The position numbers were made by a program, and so were the translations under genes. From NCBI GenBank assembly GCA_012523775.1, contig JAAYTK010000044.1, positions 1 to 55,444 of the forward strand: 55,444 nt of DNA. Reading direction: 5' to 3'. This stretch comes from Clostridiales bacterium. GTDB taxonomy: Bacteria > Bacillota > Clostridia > Lachnospirales > Lachnospiraceae. The notes under the pieces were generated by a model, which was not told where the DNA came from, made no database searches, and saw nothing but the letters and a program-made list of their open reading frames with translations. The stretch's first letter is position 1, and each line of letters starts with the position of its first letter. This document shows, in pieces, positions 8,471 to 18,470 of the stretch.

Positions 8471-8496
8471 TCACATTTTTTTATAATTACCCCATA

Positions 8497-9120
8497 TCAG
8501 CTTTGTTTTTGGGTTAACATATCAATTGGCTTGGATATGGCAGTTCCTATGATACCACTGGCTATGATTTCTGTAATAACATTAATACCTACCATGGCTA
8601 TAACCAATGCAAATACATTGCCTGCATTAATATTCTTTACAAATTCAATCTCCCGGAACTCGGAATTGTTGTAAAAAATAAGCATTAGCGATGACATGAA
8701 TAATATGGTATTAAGTAAAGAACCCGCAATACTTGTAATAAGATAGCTAAGAAACTTTGTCTTATCAATCTTTTTAAGTCCTTTGAAAATCAATCCGGTG
8801 AACAAACCCATTAATATTCTCGGTACCATACAGGTGACAAACAGTCCAATCGGATTTATTCCTAACAGCAGAACTCCAAATGGATCTGCCCCAAAGGCCT
8901 GAGCAAAGCTTGTGAGTCCGAATATCGCTCCAAGTATCGCTCCACCGACGGGTCCTATGGTAATTGCCCCCACAATGACCGGTATTCCGATTATGGTGAT
9001 AGACAATCCTGTCGGTAGCTTGATATACCCCAGAGGGGTAAATGCCAGCAGTAATAAAATTGCTGCGAACAGTGCCAACTGCACCATCTTTAGTGTGCGT
9101 ACATTTGATATTGTTTTCAT
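8497..9120 (-). CDS. ECF transporter S component (vitamin-type, substrate not certain)
   Basis: A 207-residue, very hydrophobic protein with about six membrane helices. It carries the features of ECF-type S components: FTPLGYIKLP, IGIPVIVGAITIGP and GAIFGLTSF. S components bind a vitamin or related compound and join a shared EcfAA'T energising module, not encoded here. The pattern is closest to the PanT/FolT-like families I know, so pantothenate or folate are candidates, but the ligand cannot be read from the sequence. AGGAGG precedes the ATG. It has its own promoter and a structured leader, which could be a ligand-sensing RNA. A coaX gene occurs 8.5 kb away but not in the same operon. Confidence 0.75.
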   Translation of the reverse strand: MKTISNVRTLKMVQLALFAAILLLLAFTPLGYIKLPTGLSITIIGIPVIVGAITIGPVGGAILGAIFGLTSFAQAFGADPFGVLLLGINPIGLFVTCMVPRILMGLFTGLIFKGLKKIDKTKFLSYLITSIAGSLLNTILFMSSLMLIFYNNSEFREIEFVKNINAGNVFALVIAMVGINVITEIIASGIIGTAISKPIDMLTQKQS

Positions 9121-9201
9121 AATATCCTCCTTTCAGTTCTGACTGTAATCCTTATAGGATAATCAGCATGAAGACATGTAAACATGTGTGATTAGGTAGG
9201 A

Positions 9202-9294
9202 TTTACTTAAAGAAACTTATATAGCTGATTAAGTAAATACTAAACGGCTGACTTTCCGTCCCGGATGGGTACGTTAGCATTACCGTTAATTGTA
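9202..9294 (-). promoter_or_regulatory. Structured 5' leader of the ECF S-component gene (riboswitch candidate)
   Basis: In the leader RNA, AACGG (9287-9283) pairs with CCGTT (9247-9243). This closes a compact fold in which GCTAAC (9278-9273) faces GTCAGC (9252-9247) and CCC (9269-9267) faces GGG (9262-9260) across a four-base loop. A second hairpin has nine-base arms (9237-9229 with 9210-9202). Further small hairpins run toward the ribosome binding site. I could not match this to a riboswitch class I know, and no U-tract terminator is seen, so control at translation is more likely than attenuation. Confidence 0.5.
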
Positions 9295-9300
9295 GCTTCA

Positions 9301-9328
9301 ATTATATATTATTTCATAAATAATGCAA
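9301..9328 (-). promoter_or_regulatory. Sigma-A promoter of the ECF S-component gene
   Basis: The minus strand shows TTGCAT (9328-9323), a 16-nt spacer and TATAAT (9306-9301). It places the transcript start near 9294, about 175 nt before the start codon. Confidence 0.65.
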
Positions 9329-9340
9329 GTATAAGAATAA

Positions 9341-10123
9341 TTATTCCTTATTTTTTAATTCGTTAGTCCTTGAAAAAAGGTAGATTGCTCCTAACAGAAG
9401 CACTCCTCCTATTATAAGCATCATCCATATATTTAACCAACTCAGCTTCAGTCTTAGTATTAGAAAACCCGATCCGTTGATTATCATATGGACAAATATA
9501 GCGGCAAGTAATGTCCCGGTCCTTTCATAGACATATCCCAACAGCAGTCCCATGGCGAAAGCATATATACCCTGAATTACATTCCAATGATACAATCCAA
9601 ACACCACTGCCTGAATCAGATTCGCCGTAATGAAGGGCAGTCCCTGTCTTAACTTACCAAAAAGTATTCCGCGAAGCATCAGCTCCTCCAGAATAGGCGC
9701 CAAAATAATTACATACACGGCTACTATTATAATATCTGCATCAAATATGGAGCTGATTACTTCGTCATAATAATCGAATAAGGTCTTAAGCAGGGGTCTT
9801 ATGAGGCTTAACACCGATTCGAAAAACAGTTGACATCCCACGCCCAGTGCCAGGAATATTCCGATGTTTTTCAGAGTGAATGTACTTTTAATCTTGTCCG
9901 GCTCTATCATGCCATCCATATATTTTTTGTACCATAAATAAAATATGATTATGGATACCATTACAGCCATGGCCTCGAGGCATCCGTCTATCTCGGATGA
10001 TATATCCTCTACACCGGTGATTAAAACAAATATATTTGTGATAATTATGTATATCAATGACACCATAAAGAATGCCGCTATGGCCATCAGGAGTCCTTGT
10101 ATAATTATTAGTGCTCGCTTCAT
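9341..10123 (-). CDS. CPBP-family intramembrane metalloprotease
   Basis: A 260-residue membrane protein with about seven to eight helices and the CPBP motifs EELMLR (E146, E147, R151), YHWN (H179) and a final helix with H212. These residues form the active site in the Rce1/CPBP family. The substrate is unknown. GAGG stands five bases before the ATG. Only 14 nt separate it from the cellobiose phosphorylase gene upstream, so it is probably the second gene of that transcript; no functional link is obvious. It is the second CPBP gene in the window and is clearly distinct in sequence from the one at 2807-3754. Confidence 0.85.
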   Translation of the reverse strand: MKRALIIIQGLLMAIAAFFMVSLIYIIITNIFVLITGVEDISSEIDGCLEAMAVMVSIIIFYLWYKKYMDGMIEPDKIKSTFTLKNIGIFLALGVGCQLFFESVLSLIRPLLKTLFDYYDEVISSIFDADIIIVAVYVIILAPILEELMLRGILFGKLRQGLPFITANLIQAVVFGLYHWNVIQGIYAFAMGLLLGYVYERTGTLLAAIFVHMIINGSGFLILRLKLSWLNIWMMLIIGGVLLLGAIYLFSRTNELKNKE

Positions 10124-10137
10124 TATAGCCTCAATCC

Positions 10138-12576
10138 TTAACCAAGCTCAACCTCTACCACATGAAGTCTTCCGTCTCCGAATATCGGTAGAATGTTGCC
10201 TGAAATTTCTTTATTATCTACAACAACCTTAGCTACACCTCTGGATACATGCTTAGGATTCTTAACAGTTATCTGATATGTGTCGCCTCGGTATTGTCTT
10301 GTAACAGTATAGCCATCCCATGCCTTTGGAATTGAAGGATCTATCATTAAACCGTCATATTCAGGCTTGATACCCAGAATATACTGAGAAATCGCAACGA
10401 AATTCCAGGATGCAGTTCCTGTTAGCCAGGAATTCTTTGCTTCTCCAAAGCGTCTGGCGTCCTTACCGGCTATCATCTGTGAGTATACATAAGGCTCAAG
10501 TCTGTGTATTTCCGAACGCTCCTCTGTATATGCGGGAGCTATTCTTGTATAATAATCAAATGCTTTATCCCCTCTTCCCACAAGGGCCTCGGCGGCTATT
10601 ATCCAAGCATTGTTATGACAGAAGATTCCTGCATTTTCCTTGTAGCCTGCCGGATAGGTTGATATTTCACCATATTCGATGTAATACCTGGTATAGGCAG
10701 GATTTAGCAGTACCAAGCCATATTTTGTCCCAAGGTATTCTTCTACTGCATCCAGAGCCTGTATTGCTCTACCGTCATCGATACCGCACTCTCCCATTAT
10801 GCACCAGCCCTGGGATTCGATAAATATCTTACCTTCCTCATTCTCATGACTACCGATTTTTCTTCCAAAGTCATCATATGCTCTGATAAACCAGGAACCA
10901 TCCCAGCCATGCTCCATGACTACCTTATGCATTTTTTCGACTTCTTTATAGGCTCTCTCGGCTTCCTTAACATTGCCCACCTTTTCCATAAGTCTTGCAT
11001 ATTCCTTACCTATATGACAGAACATCCCCGCAATCATAACGGATTCTGCCACTCTGCCGTCCTTACTCGTTGTGGTTTGGAATGATTCTCCCGGCTCTGA
11101 AGAGAAGCAATTGAGGTTCAGGCAGTCATTCCAGTCAGCCCTGCCAATCAGAGGAAGTCCGTGAGGTCCCAGGTTGTTTATTACATGGTCAAAGGATCTC
11201 TTTAAGTGATCGGCAAAGGGAGCACTCTTTGATTCATCATTATCATAGGGTGTCATTTCATCCAGAATTGTATAATCGCCGGTCTCCTTTATATATGATG
11301 TGGCAGCCAGTATAAGCCATAAGGGATCGTCATTAAAGTTACCGCCTATCTCATGATTACCCTTCTTTGTCAGTGGCTGATACTGATGATAAGCTCCGCC
11401 GTCCTCCAACTGTGTAGAAGCAAGATCGATAAGTCTCTCCCTTGCTCTGTCAGGAATCTGATGTACAAATCCTAAAATATCCTGATTGGAGTCTCTAAAT
11501 CCCATACCCCTTCCGATACCTGATTCAAAATATGATGCGCTTCTTGACAGATTGAACGTAACCATACACTGATACTGGTTCCATATGTTCACCATACGGT
11601 TAAGCTTTTCATCATGTGACTGTATGGTATACTTGGATAATAAATTATCCCAATAACTTGCCAAATCTTCAAATGCTTTGTCGACTGCTTCAACTGTTGA
11701 AAATTTATCTATTAAAGCTTCTGCTTTCTTCTTATTAATAATATTATAGCCCTCCCATTTTTCTTCGGGCTCGTTTTCAATATAGCCAAGAACAAATATT
11801 AAATCCTTGGTTTCACCGGGCTCTAATTTAACCTCAACACAATGAGATGCAATAGGATGCCATCCGTCAGCCACAGAATTAGTAGGCTGTCCTGTCATAA
11901 CCGCATTGGGGTTGTGGAATCCATTATAGGTTCCCATAAAGGCTTCCCTGTCGGAATCAAAACCGTATATTGGTGAGTTAACGGAAAAGAATGCATAATG
12001 ATTTCTTCTCTCTTTATACTCCGTCTTATGATAAATAACAGAACCTTTTACTTCGACCTCACCGGTACTATAGTTCCTTTGGAAGTTAGTCATATCATCT
12101 AATGCATTCCATAAGCACCACTCTACATATGAGAAAAGCTTTATTTCTTTTCTTACATTGGATGTATTCTTTATAACAACCTTATGTATCTCTGCATTAA
12201 TGCCCGGTGGTACAAAGTAAGTAATGCTCGTATTAATTCCCTTCAGCTCACCTGAGATTTTGGTATATCCCATACCATGTCTGCATTCATAATGATCTAA
12301 ATCTCTCTTAATAGGTGCCCATCCGGGTGACCATACTTCGCCTCCGTCGTTGATATAATAGTACTTACCGCCTCCCAAATCCAATGGAACGTTATTATAG
12401 CGATAACGGGTAATTCTCCTAAGCCTTGCATCCTTGTAAAAACTATAGCCCCCCGCTGTATTGGATATCAAAGAAAAGTATTCTTCCGATCCCAAATAGT
12501 TTATCCAAGGATATGGTGTCTGTGGCGTTGTTATCACATATTCACGCTTCGAGTCATCAAAAAATCCGTATCTCAT
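10138..12576 (-). CDS. Cellobiose phosphorylase (GH94)
   Basis: A cytoplasmic enzyme of 812 residues that splits cellobiose with phosphate into glucose 1-phosphate and glucose, saving ATP during cellulose use. The N-terminus [15 protein letters not shown], the [10 protein letters not shown] and [14 protein letters not shown] blocks and the general-acid motif DWNDCLN (481-487, catalytic D484) are those of GH94. The length equals the Clostridium thermocellum enzyme within one residue. I chose ATG 12576 because AAAGGAGGA lies just upstream; the in-frame ATG at 12618 adds 14 residues with no ribosome binding site. A CPBP gene follows after 14 nt. No sugar transporter or cellodextrinase is adjacent. 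Confidence 0.95.
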   Translation of the reverse strand: MRYGFFDDSKREYVITTPQTPYPWINYLGSEEYFSLISNTAGGYSFYKDARLRRITRYRYNNVPLDLGGGKYYYINDGGEVWSPGWAPIKRDLDHYECRHGMGYTKISGELKGINTSITYFVPPGINAEIHKVVIKNTSNVRKEIKLFSYVEWCLWNALDDMTNFQRNYSTGEVEVKGSVIYHKTEYKERRNHYAFFSVNSPIYGFDSDREAFMGTYNGFHNPNAVMTGQPTNSVADGWHPIASHCVEVKLEPGETKDLIFVLGYIENEPEEKWEGYNIINKKKAEALIDKFSTVEAVDKAFEDLASYWDNLLSKYTIQSHDEKLNRMVNIWNQYQCMVTFNLSRSASYFESGIGRGMGFRDSNQDILGFVHQIPDRARERLIDLASTQLEDGGAYHQYQPLTKKGNHEIGGNFNDDPLWLILAATSYIKETGDYTILDEMTPYDNDESKSAPFADHLKRSFDHVINNLGPHGLPLIGRADWNDCLNLNCFSSEPGESFQTTTSKDGRVAESVMIAGMFCHIGKEYARLMEKVGNVKEAERAYKEVEKMHKVVMEHGWDGSWFIRAYDDFGRKIGSHENEEGKIFIESQGWCIMGECGIDDGRAIQALDAVEEYLGTKYGLVLLNPAYTRYYIEYGEISTYPAGYKENAGIFCHNNAWIIAAEALVGRGDKAFDYYTRIAPAYTEERSEIHRLEPYVYSQMIAGKDARRFGEAKNSWLTGTASWNFVAISQYILGIKPEYDGLMIDPSIPKAWDGYTVTRQYRGDTYQITVKNPKHVSRGVAKVVVDNKEISGNILPIFGDGRLHVVEVELG

Positions 12577-12675
12577 TAAGTTAAGTCCTCCTTTATATTT
12601 ATACTCTCCAGCATTCATATTATATTATACATAATATTGTATTTCAACTAAATTACAATAGCATTTATTTTACAA

Positions 12676-12704
12676 TTGACAAAGCTAACATCTTTAACTA
12701 TACT
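12676..12704 (+). promoter_or_regulatory. Sigma-A promoter of the 12751 gene
   Basis: TTGACA (12676-12681), a 17-nt spacer and TATACT (12699-12704), about 46 nt before the start codon. It lies in the divergent interval shared with the cellobiose phosphorylase gene. Confidence 0.7.
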
Positions 12705-12750
12705 CTGAATAACGCAATCTAGTATGTGAATAAATATAGGGGGTTATAGT

Positions 12751-14514
12751 ATGAATGATAACATAAAAAATAATGAAAATTTAAACGAAAACATACAATC
12801 AGATATAAATATACCATCAGAAAACGGCACCACTTATTGGGAGTCCGGCGAGCTGCAGAATTCATTTTATGCTGCATCTCAACCGTCAGAGGATAATACG
12901 GCTGATTTCAGTCAGAAAATACAGGATTATACCTATGAGGATTTTAAAAGAGACCAGTATGAAATTAAGCAAAATAAAAAATTCGGCAAAAAGCCATTAA
13001 TTACCGCTATTATTGTTGTGTTTCTGTTATTGGTAGCTACCGCGACCGCGTATGCCTTTAACAGTACATTTCAAAACACAATAAATCTATTAATAAAAAG
13101 TCCGAAGGAATATTATTCATATATTGAAAATAAGTCTGTCGGAAGAGCTGTGGATAAATCGATTGCCTACATGAAAATGACTAATTCCAATGATAATATG
13201 GCTACCGAGACCACAGTTAATATATCTTATGATAAGGATACCGTCAACTCAATGCTTATGCTTCTTGCCAATATGTCCATAAGCGACTTTGAATCCTTAA
13301 TCGGAATATCTCTTGATTCTATAGGATTTGATGTAACCTCGGCAAAAAGCGAAAATGAAATCTATCAAAAAATCGGATTTAACCTTAATGATATTGACAT
13401 TATATCAGCTGAGCTTTTCATGGATTTACTCGCAAATGAGATACTGTTACAGCTTCCGGATTTGAGTCCCGATTATTTAAGGATTGCTTTGGATATGGGC
13501 GAATACGGAGTTGATGATGTAGATCTTGATAATTATAACAAGATTACAAATCTTCTTACCTCCGACAGCACCGGAGATTTTCTAAAACGCTATACTGCAA
13601 TAATTACAGATGAAATTGATGATGTTGAGCTTGCTAAGGGAGAATCTCTCACCGTTGGTGATTTAACCATAAAATCAAATCTTCTTACATTATATTTTTT
13701 CCCTGAGACTATGAATGATATTTCAACAAGAGTCCTGGAAGAAGCCAGAGATGATGAATACATTCTTGAGCTGTTACCGATTTTTGATCTAACCAAGGAT
13801 GAGTATAATAAAAAATTAGATGCGGCTTTAGAAAACGCCAAACAAACCTATGAGAGCATGCCTAATGACAAAGCTATTTTTGTGATGAAGGTATACGTAG
13901 GAAGTGACGGTCAAATCCTTGGTCGTACATTGGAGCCATCAGATAACAACACGAATAACGGCACCTTAGAAATCTTCAATATCAGACAGGATGATAAGGG
14001 AGCATATGATATATCTCTTAAAGGGAATAACGGGAACCATATTCTTAAAGTAACCGGTAGTCATACAATAGCTGATAAGGCTTATACCGGAGCAGCAAAA
14101 ATTATGATGACTACAGATAAAGGCGAAAGTACAGAGATTGATATTGAATACGATGAAATAAAAACAGTTATTAAGGATAAACGTATATATTCTTACGGTG
14201 AAATAAGCTTCTCCACTTCTTCAATGTTGGGGTTTGATCTGGTAATAGAGTATGATGCCAAGGATGATGAACAGCTGTCGACAATAAAGCTTAATATGGG
14301 TAGTTCATCATTGGTTACCTTGGATACTTCAGTAAAGTATCTGGAGGATTATACCATACCAAAGCGTGATGGAAATGCCAAGGTTTATGATTCACTAACC
14401 GAGAGCGGTGATTATTATAATTCTTTTGATACCGACAAGTATTTATCTGATTTGTCCGACAGGCTTGGTATTGATTTGAATAGTATATTGGGGTATTTTC
14501 TTCCCAGCTACTAA
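12751..14514 (+). CDS. Unrecognised single-pass membrane protein with large outer domain
   Basis: A 587-residue protein whose function I do not recognise. Residues 1-80 are polar and cytoplasmic, 82-103 form one membrane helix, and the remainder is predicted to be outside. The outer part begins with an IKSPKEYYSYIE segment and is rich in Asp, Asn and Ser. Its later half looks like alternating beta strands (EIFNIRQDDKGAYDISLKG and similar). There is no signal peptidase or lipobox site. GGGGG precedes the ATG, a clear promoter lies upstream and a strong terminator follows, so it is transcribed alone. Layout and composition suggest a lineage-specific envelope protein. Confidence 0.75.
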   Translation: MNDNIKNNENLNENIQSDINIPSENGTTYWESGELQNSFYAASQPSEDNTADFSQKIQDYTYEDFKRDQYEIKQNKKFGKKPLITAIIVVFLLLVATATAYAFNSTFQNTINLLIKSPKEYYSYIENKSVGRAVDKSIAYMKMTNSNDNMATETTVNISYDKDTVNSMLMLLANMSISDFESLIGISLDSIGFDVTSAKSENEIYQKIGFNLNDIDIISAELFMDLLANEILLQLPDLSPDYLRIALDMGEYGVDDVDLDNYNKITNLLTSDSTGDFLKRYTAIITDEIDDVELAKGESLTVGDLTIKSNLLTLYFFPETMNDISTRVLEEARDDEYILELLPIFDLTKDEYNKKLDAALENAKQTYESMPNDKAIFVMKVYVGSDGQILGRTLEPSDNNTNNGTLEIFNIRQDDKGAYDISLKGNNGNHILKVTGSHTIADKAYTGAAKIMMTTDKGESTEIDIEYDEIKTVIKDKRIYSYGEISFSTSSMLGFDLVIEYDAKDDEQLSTIKLNMGSSSLVTLDTSVKYLEDYTIPKRDGNAKVYDSLTESGDYYNSFDTDKYLSDLSDRLGIDLNSILGYFLPSY

Positions 14515-14522
14515 CTTGACGG

Positions 14523-14555
14523 TATACGGGGTGCGTTGCACCCCGTATATTTATG
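14523..14555 (+). terminator. Terminator of the 12751 gene
   Basis: A perfect 12-bp stem (14523-14534 with 14538-14549) with loop GTT, followed by a U-rich tail. It lies nine bases after the stop codon. Confidence 0.85.
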
Positions 14556-14684
14556 TTTTATATAATTTTAATAAGTATTTTCTTTTTTTCTATCTCCGCT
14601 TATGGTACACTATACAATAGCTGTGAATGCATTTTTTCTCTATGATGGTTTACTGTCATAAATACAAGAAACTCGGAGGATATA

Positions 14685-15398
14685 ATGCCTAAGGAAACAC
14701 GTCTTGATGATGACGCTTTAATTTATAATAAAAGCGAAAATCAAACAGAAAAAGAAAAGCTAAAGAATATGCCACCGAAAAAAAGAATAGTTTATTTTTG
14801 GGATTATTATAGGTATCATGTGTTAATCTTTATAGTATTGGCTGTGTCTGTATATTTTATTATACAATCATTTACCAAGCCTAAGACTGAAGCCAAATTA
14901 TTTGCCGTCATAATAAATAACACTATACAACCTGAAACATGGGATGAGTATTCAGAAAAGGTAGCCGAGTATTTAAAGCTCGATCCCGAAGCAGAAGAAG
15001 TATTACTCAACTATAATTTCTATTATAATGGCGATCCTGAGTATGAAATAAATATGCGCCAGGCCTTTGCCGTATATTTGGCTGCATCAGAGTTAGACGT
15101 TGTAATAGCACCGATATCGGAGTTCGCCAACTTTGTTAAATACGGGTTCTTAACTCCCTTATCCGAACAGCTGCCCACCGATCTTTATAGTTCACTGACA
15201 GACAAATTTTATCTGGGAGGAACGGAGGATAATCCTAAGGTTGCCGCCTATGGGATATATATGGCAGACACCAAGCTTTACAAGGAGCATTCGATTGCTC
15301 CCTCCGATGACGATCCCGTTCTTATAGGAATAATCGCAAATTCTACTCATAAAGAAAATGCAACCGAATTTATACGATATTTATTTAGTGAAAAATAA
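14685..15398 (+). CDS. Unrecognised membrane-anchored protein, binding-protein-like outer domain
   Basis: A 237-residue protein: a charged cytoplasmic N-terminus (1-50), one membrane helix at about 51-70, and an outer domain of about 165 residues. The outer domain has the hydrophobic pattern of one lobe of an extracellular solute-binding protein (LDVVIAPISEFANF then LTPLSEQLPTDLYSSL). No ABC permease or ATPase is adjacent. I do not recognise a named family and make no functional claim. GGAGG stands six bases before the ATG. It is separated from the 12751 gene by a terminator and ends in a bidirectional terminator shared with asd. Confidence 0.7.
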   Translation: MPKETRLDDDALIYNKSENQTEKEKLKNMPPKKRIVYFWDYYRYHVLIFIVLAVSVYFIIQSFTKPKTEAKLFAVIINNTIQPETWDEYSEKVAEYLKLDPEAEEVLLNYNFYYNGDPEYEINMRQAFAVYLAASELDVVIAPISEFANFVKYGFLTPLSEQLPTDLYSSLTDKFYLGGTEDNPKVAAYGIYMADTKLYKEHSIAPSDDDPVLIGIIANSTHKENATEFIRYLFSEK

Positions 15399-15399
15399 A

Positions 15400-15430
15400 C
15401 GAGCTGTTTAATTAAACAGCTCGCCTTTTT
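15400..15430. terminator. Bidirectional terminator between the 14685 gene and asd
   Basis: Ten-base arms (15400-15409 with 15414-15423) around AATT. The plus strand is followed by CCUUUUU and the minus strand by UUUAUUUUU, so the hairpin can serve both converging genes. Confidence 0.85.
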
Positions 15431-16511
15431 ATTTCTTATTGATATATCCCTGTGCCTTTAACAGCTCTGCAATCAGAACCGCTCCACCGGCTGCACCTCG
15501 TACGGTGTTATGGGATAATCCTATGAATTTATAATCATATACATGGTCCTCGCGAAGCCTTCCCAATGTAACACCCATACCATTCTCATAGTCTCTGTCC
15601 AATTTGGCCTGCGGACGGTTTTCCTCTTCAAAATACTTCAGAAACTGCTTAGGTGCACTGGGTAACTCAAGTTCCTGAGGTAATCCCTTAAACTCATTCC
15701 AAGCCTTAATAATTTCTTCCTTAGTGGGCTTTTTCTCAAAGCTGACAAATACCGCTGCTGTATGTCCATCGGTTACAGGTACACGAATGCATTGGGTGGT
15801 TATAGTAGGTCCTTCTGCTTTTACTATCTTTCCGTCCTCTACCTTACCCCATATTCTTAAGGGCTCCTGTTCACTCTTTTCTTCCTCTCCCCCGATGTAA
15901 GGAATAACATTATCAACCATCTCAGGCCAATCATTAAAATTCTTACCCGCTCCGGATATAGCCTGGTATGTGGTAGCTACTACAACCTTAGGTTTAAACT
16001 CCTTAAGCGCATGTAAAGCAGGGGCATAGCTTTGAATAGAGCAGTTGGGTTTTACCACAATAAAGCCCTTATCCGTTCCAAGACGCTTCTTCTGTGCCTC
16101 AATAACCTCAAGGTGCTCAGGATTCATCTCGGGTACCACCATTGGTACATCTGAAGTCCATCTGTGGGCACTGTTATTAGAAACAACAGGCGTTCCCGTC
16201 TTAGCATATGCCTCTTCAATTGCCTTTATTTCATCCTTAGACATATCCACGGCACTGAACACGAAATCAACACTGCTGCTTACCTCTGATACCTCGTTTA
16301 CATCCTTCACGATTAAACCCTTAACCTTATCCGGGATGGGTGAGGTCATTTTCCATCTTCCTTCGACTGCCTCCTCATATGTCTTGCCTGCACTTCTGGG
16401 GCTAGCCGCCACCGTAACCACCTCGAACCATGGGTGGTTCTCAAGCAGAGATATAAACCTTTGACCGACCATTCCGGTACCCCCTAGGATACCTACTTTT
16501 AATTTTTCCAT
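15429..16511 (-). CDS. asd: Aspartate-semialdehyde dehydrogenase, archaeal/fungal type
   Basis: A 360-residue enzyme that reduces aspartyl phosphate to aspartate semialdehyde with NADPH, the branch point to lysine, diaminopimelate, methionine and threonine. The nucleotide-binding motif GILGGTGMVGQR is at 7-18 and the catalytic cysteine is C157 in PNCSIQ. Length and motif spacing fit the archaeal/yeast-type enzyme common in Lachnospiraceae, not the E. coli type. I chose ATG 16511, with GGAGG eight bases upstream; an in-frame start at 16577 adds 22 residues with no support. It is transcribed alone from the promoter at 16569-16596. Confidence 0.95.
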   Translation of the reverse strand: MEKLKVGILGGTGMVGQRFISLLENHPWFEVVTVAASPRSAGKTYEEAVEGRWKMTSPIPDKVKGLIVKDVNEVSEVSSSVDFVFSAVDMSKDEIKAIEEAYAKTGTPVVSNNSAHRWTSDVPMVVPEMNPEHLEVIEAQKKRLGTDKGFIVVKPNCSIQSYAPALHALKEFKPKVVVATTYQAISGAGKNFNDWPEMVDNVIPYIGGEEEKSEQEPLRIWGKVEDGKIVKAEGPTITTQCIRVPVTDGHTAAVFVSFEKKPTKEEIIKAWNEFKGLPQELELPSAPKQFLKYFEEENRPQAKLDRDYENGMGVTLGRLREDHVYDYKFIGLSHNTVRGAAGGAVLIAELLKAQGYINKK

Positions 16512-16568
16512 TAACACTTCCTCCTGGTTTGTTCTTGTGTGGCGAACATCTGTCTTTTTAGTAAATAT

Positions 16569-16596
16569 ACTATACAATAAATTTGGAAAAAATCAA
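16569..16596 (-). promoter_or_regulatory. Sigma-A promoter of asd
   Basis: The minus strand shows TTGATT (16596-16591), a 16-nt spacer and TATAGT (16574-16569), about 57 nt before the chosen start codon. Confidence 0.55.
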
Positions 16597-16666
16597 TAGT
16601 TTTTTAATAAAAAATATAATTTTGGCTATTCTGTCAGAAATAATATAATTTTAACAAAATGTTTGG

Positions 16667-17638
16667 TTATTTTAGCATACATAGATATTCTTCCAGAATA
16701 ATTTTTAAATCATTCATCGTATTTATCTCATTTATTCTGTTCCTAAATCTGGCAGAACCGGGAAAGCCCGAGGTATACCATGAGACATGTTTACGCATTT
16801 CTCTCATTGCTATATATTCTCCCTTGTGCGCAACAGCCAGCTTTGCATGTCGAAGAATCATATCCATAACCTCCTCGAACTGAGGCTTCGGAATCATTAT
16901 TCCACGCTCCAGATAAGCCTTTATCTGCTCAAATATCCAAGGATTGCCTCTGGCTGCTCTGGCAATCATTATACCGTCACAACCGGTTTGAGTCAGCATA
17001 TTCTTTGCATCAATCGGTGTCACCACATCGCCACTTCCTATAACAGGTATGGATACCTCCTCTTTTACCCTTCGAATTATATCCCAATCCGCTTTTCCAC
17101 CATAATACTGGTCTCTTGTCCTGGCATGGATTGCTATGGCAGCAGCGCCGTTTTGCTCGGAAATTTTGGCTATCTCAACCGCATTGATATTTCCTTCGGT
17201 AAAACCCTTTCGTATCTTTACGGTTACAGGCTTATTTATAGCTTTAGAAACTTTGTCTACTATCTCAGCCACCAGCTTGGGATTATTCATTAAGGCAGAG
17301 CCCTCCCCGTTATTAACCACCTTAGGTACAGGACAGCCCATATTGATATCAAGGATATCAAAGTCCATATGCTCTATATTCCTAGCCATATCAGCCATTA
17401 TGTCAGGTTCGGATCCAAATAGCTGTACTGCTACCGGCCGCTCATCTTCGCTTATAGTCATTAGCTCCTTGGTATTCTTATTGTTATATTTGATACCCTT
17501 TGCACTTATCATTTCTGTATATACTAAATCTACGCCCTTTTCCTTACATAACAAACGAAATGGCAGGTCTGTTACCCCCGCCATTGGACCAAGACTAAGC
17601 TTTCCCTTTATCTCTACATTCCCAATATAAAAACTCAT
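16667..17638 (-). CDS. dusB: tRNA-dihydrouridine synthase
   Basis: A 323-residue flavoenzyme that reduces uridines in the tRNA D-loop. The FMN-binding start GPMAGVTDLPFR is at 17-28, the catalytic cysteine C102 is in DINMGCPVPK, and VKIRKGF and SGDVVTP are the other family blocks. DusB is the usual Firmicutes member, so the symbol is likely but not proved. GGAG precedes the ATG. The gene follows coaX by 16 nt, so it is the last of the argF-18471-coaX-dusB run. This pairing of coaX with dusB is common in clostridia. Confidence 0.93.
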   Translation of the reverse strand: MSFYIGNVEIKGKLSLGPMAGVTDLPFRLLCKEKGVDLVYTEMISAKGIKYNNKNTKELMTISEDERPVAVQLFGSEPDIMADMARNIEHMDFDILDINMGCPVPKVVNNGEGSALMNNPKLVAEIVDKVSKAINKPVTVKIRKGFTEGNINAVEIAKISEQNGAAAIAIHARTRDQYYGGKADWDIIRRVKEEVSIPVIGSGDVVTPIDAKNMLTQTGCDGIMIARAARGNPWIFEQIKAYLERGIMIPKPQFEEVMDMILRHAKLAVAHKGEYIAMREMRKHVSWYTSGFPGSARFRNRINEINTMNDLKIILEEYLCMLK

Positions 17639-17654
17639 AATATCTCCAATCTGA

Positions 17655-18425
17655 TCATTTTAGGTTTTTATCAGCAATAATTTTTAAACCTTTCAACAAT
17701 AAATTAGGATCGTATATATCTATTACATCCGTGTTATTAGCAATTATTCTTCCCAGACCTCCCGTTGCCACAACGGTACATTTATCCAGGCCGGCTTCCT
17801 TAATCATCCTTCTTATAATATATTCTGTCTGTCCAATACATCCAAATACAAGACCCGCCTGAATACTGGTAACTGTATCTTTTGCCAGAATAGTATCGGG
17901 AAGAGCAATCTCAACCTCAGGAAGTTTAGCTGTATCAGCCCACATTGCATTAGCCGACATTTTAAGACCCGGACTCGTTACGGCGGCTATAAGGGAGCCA
18001 TCCTCTGTAATAAGGTCGTATTTGTTTGCTGTTCCGAAATCAGCCACAATTACAGGACCACCGTATATTTCATAAGCTCCTACCGCATCGGCAACCCTGT
18101 CTGCTCCCACTTCCTTAGGATTAGGTATCGGTATCTTTATTCCTGTCTTTGTTCCTACCCCGATATTTAAGGGTACTAAGCCCAGATATTTCTTTATGCC
18201 AGATGTAAGCGAATACATTACTCTTGGTACAACAGAAGCAATTACCACTGTATTAATGGCTTCTTTATTTATTCCCTTTAGTTTCAAAAGGTCCACTATA
18301 AAAAGTCCATACTCATCAGAGGTTCTGTTAATCTTTGTAGTTAACCGAAACTTAGCCTTTATATCATCTTCCTCAAAGACTCCCATAGTGATAGCAGTAT
18401 TTCCAACGTCTATAACAAATATCAT
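17655..18425 (-). CDS. coaX: Type III pantothenate kinase
   Basis: A 256-residue ASKHA-fold kinase that phosphorylates pantothenate in the first step of coenzyme A synthesis. D6 lies in the phosphate motif IDVGNTAI, the pantothenate motif [11 protein letters not shown] is at 107-117 with D109 the expected catalytic base, and the adenosine-side motif DFGTANKYD is at 129-137 (often DFGTATT in relatives). Type III enzymes need a monovalent cation and are not feedback-inhibited by CoA. The ribosome binding site is weak. It sits between a small conserved gene and dusB with short gaps. Confidence 0.95.
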   Translation of the reverse strand: MIFVIDVGNTAITMGVFEEDDIKAKFRLTTKINRTSDEYGLFIVDLLKLKGINKEAINTVVIASVVPRVMYSLTSGIKKYLGLVPLNIGVGTKTGIKIPIPNPKEVGADRVADAVGAYEIYGGPVIVADFGTANKYDLITEDGSLIAAVTSPGLKMSANAMWADTAKLPEVEIALPDTILAKDTVTSIQAGLVFGCIGQTEYIIRRMIKEAGLDKCTVVATGGLGRIIANNTDVIDIYDPNLLLKGLKIIADKNLK

Positions 18426-18470
18426 ATGGTTAACCAGCCTTTCTTATATAAAATCAGTATATTTAAGGTT

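Noticed and set aside
10410-10823. Open plus-strand frame of 137 codons
   Set aside because: Antisense to cellobiose phosphorylase, with no family-like sequence and no ribosome binding site.
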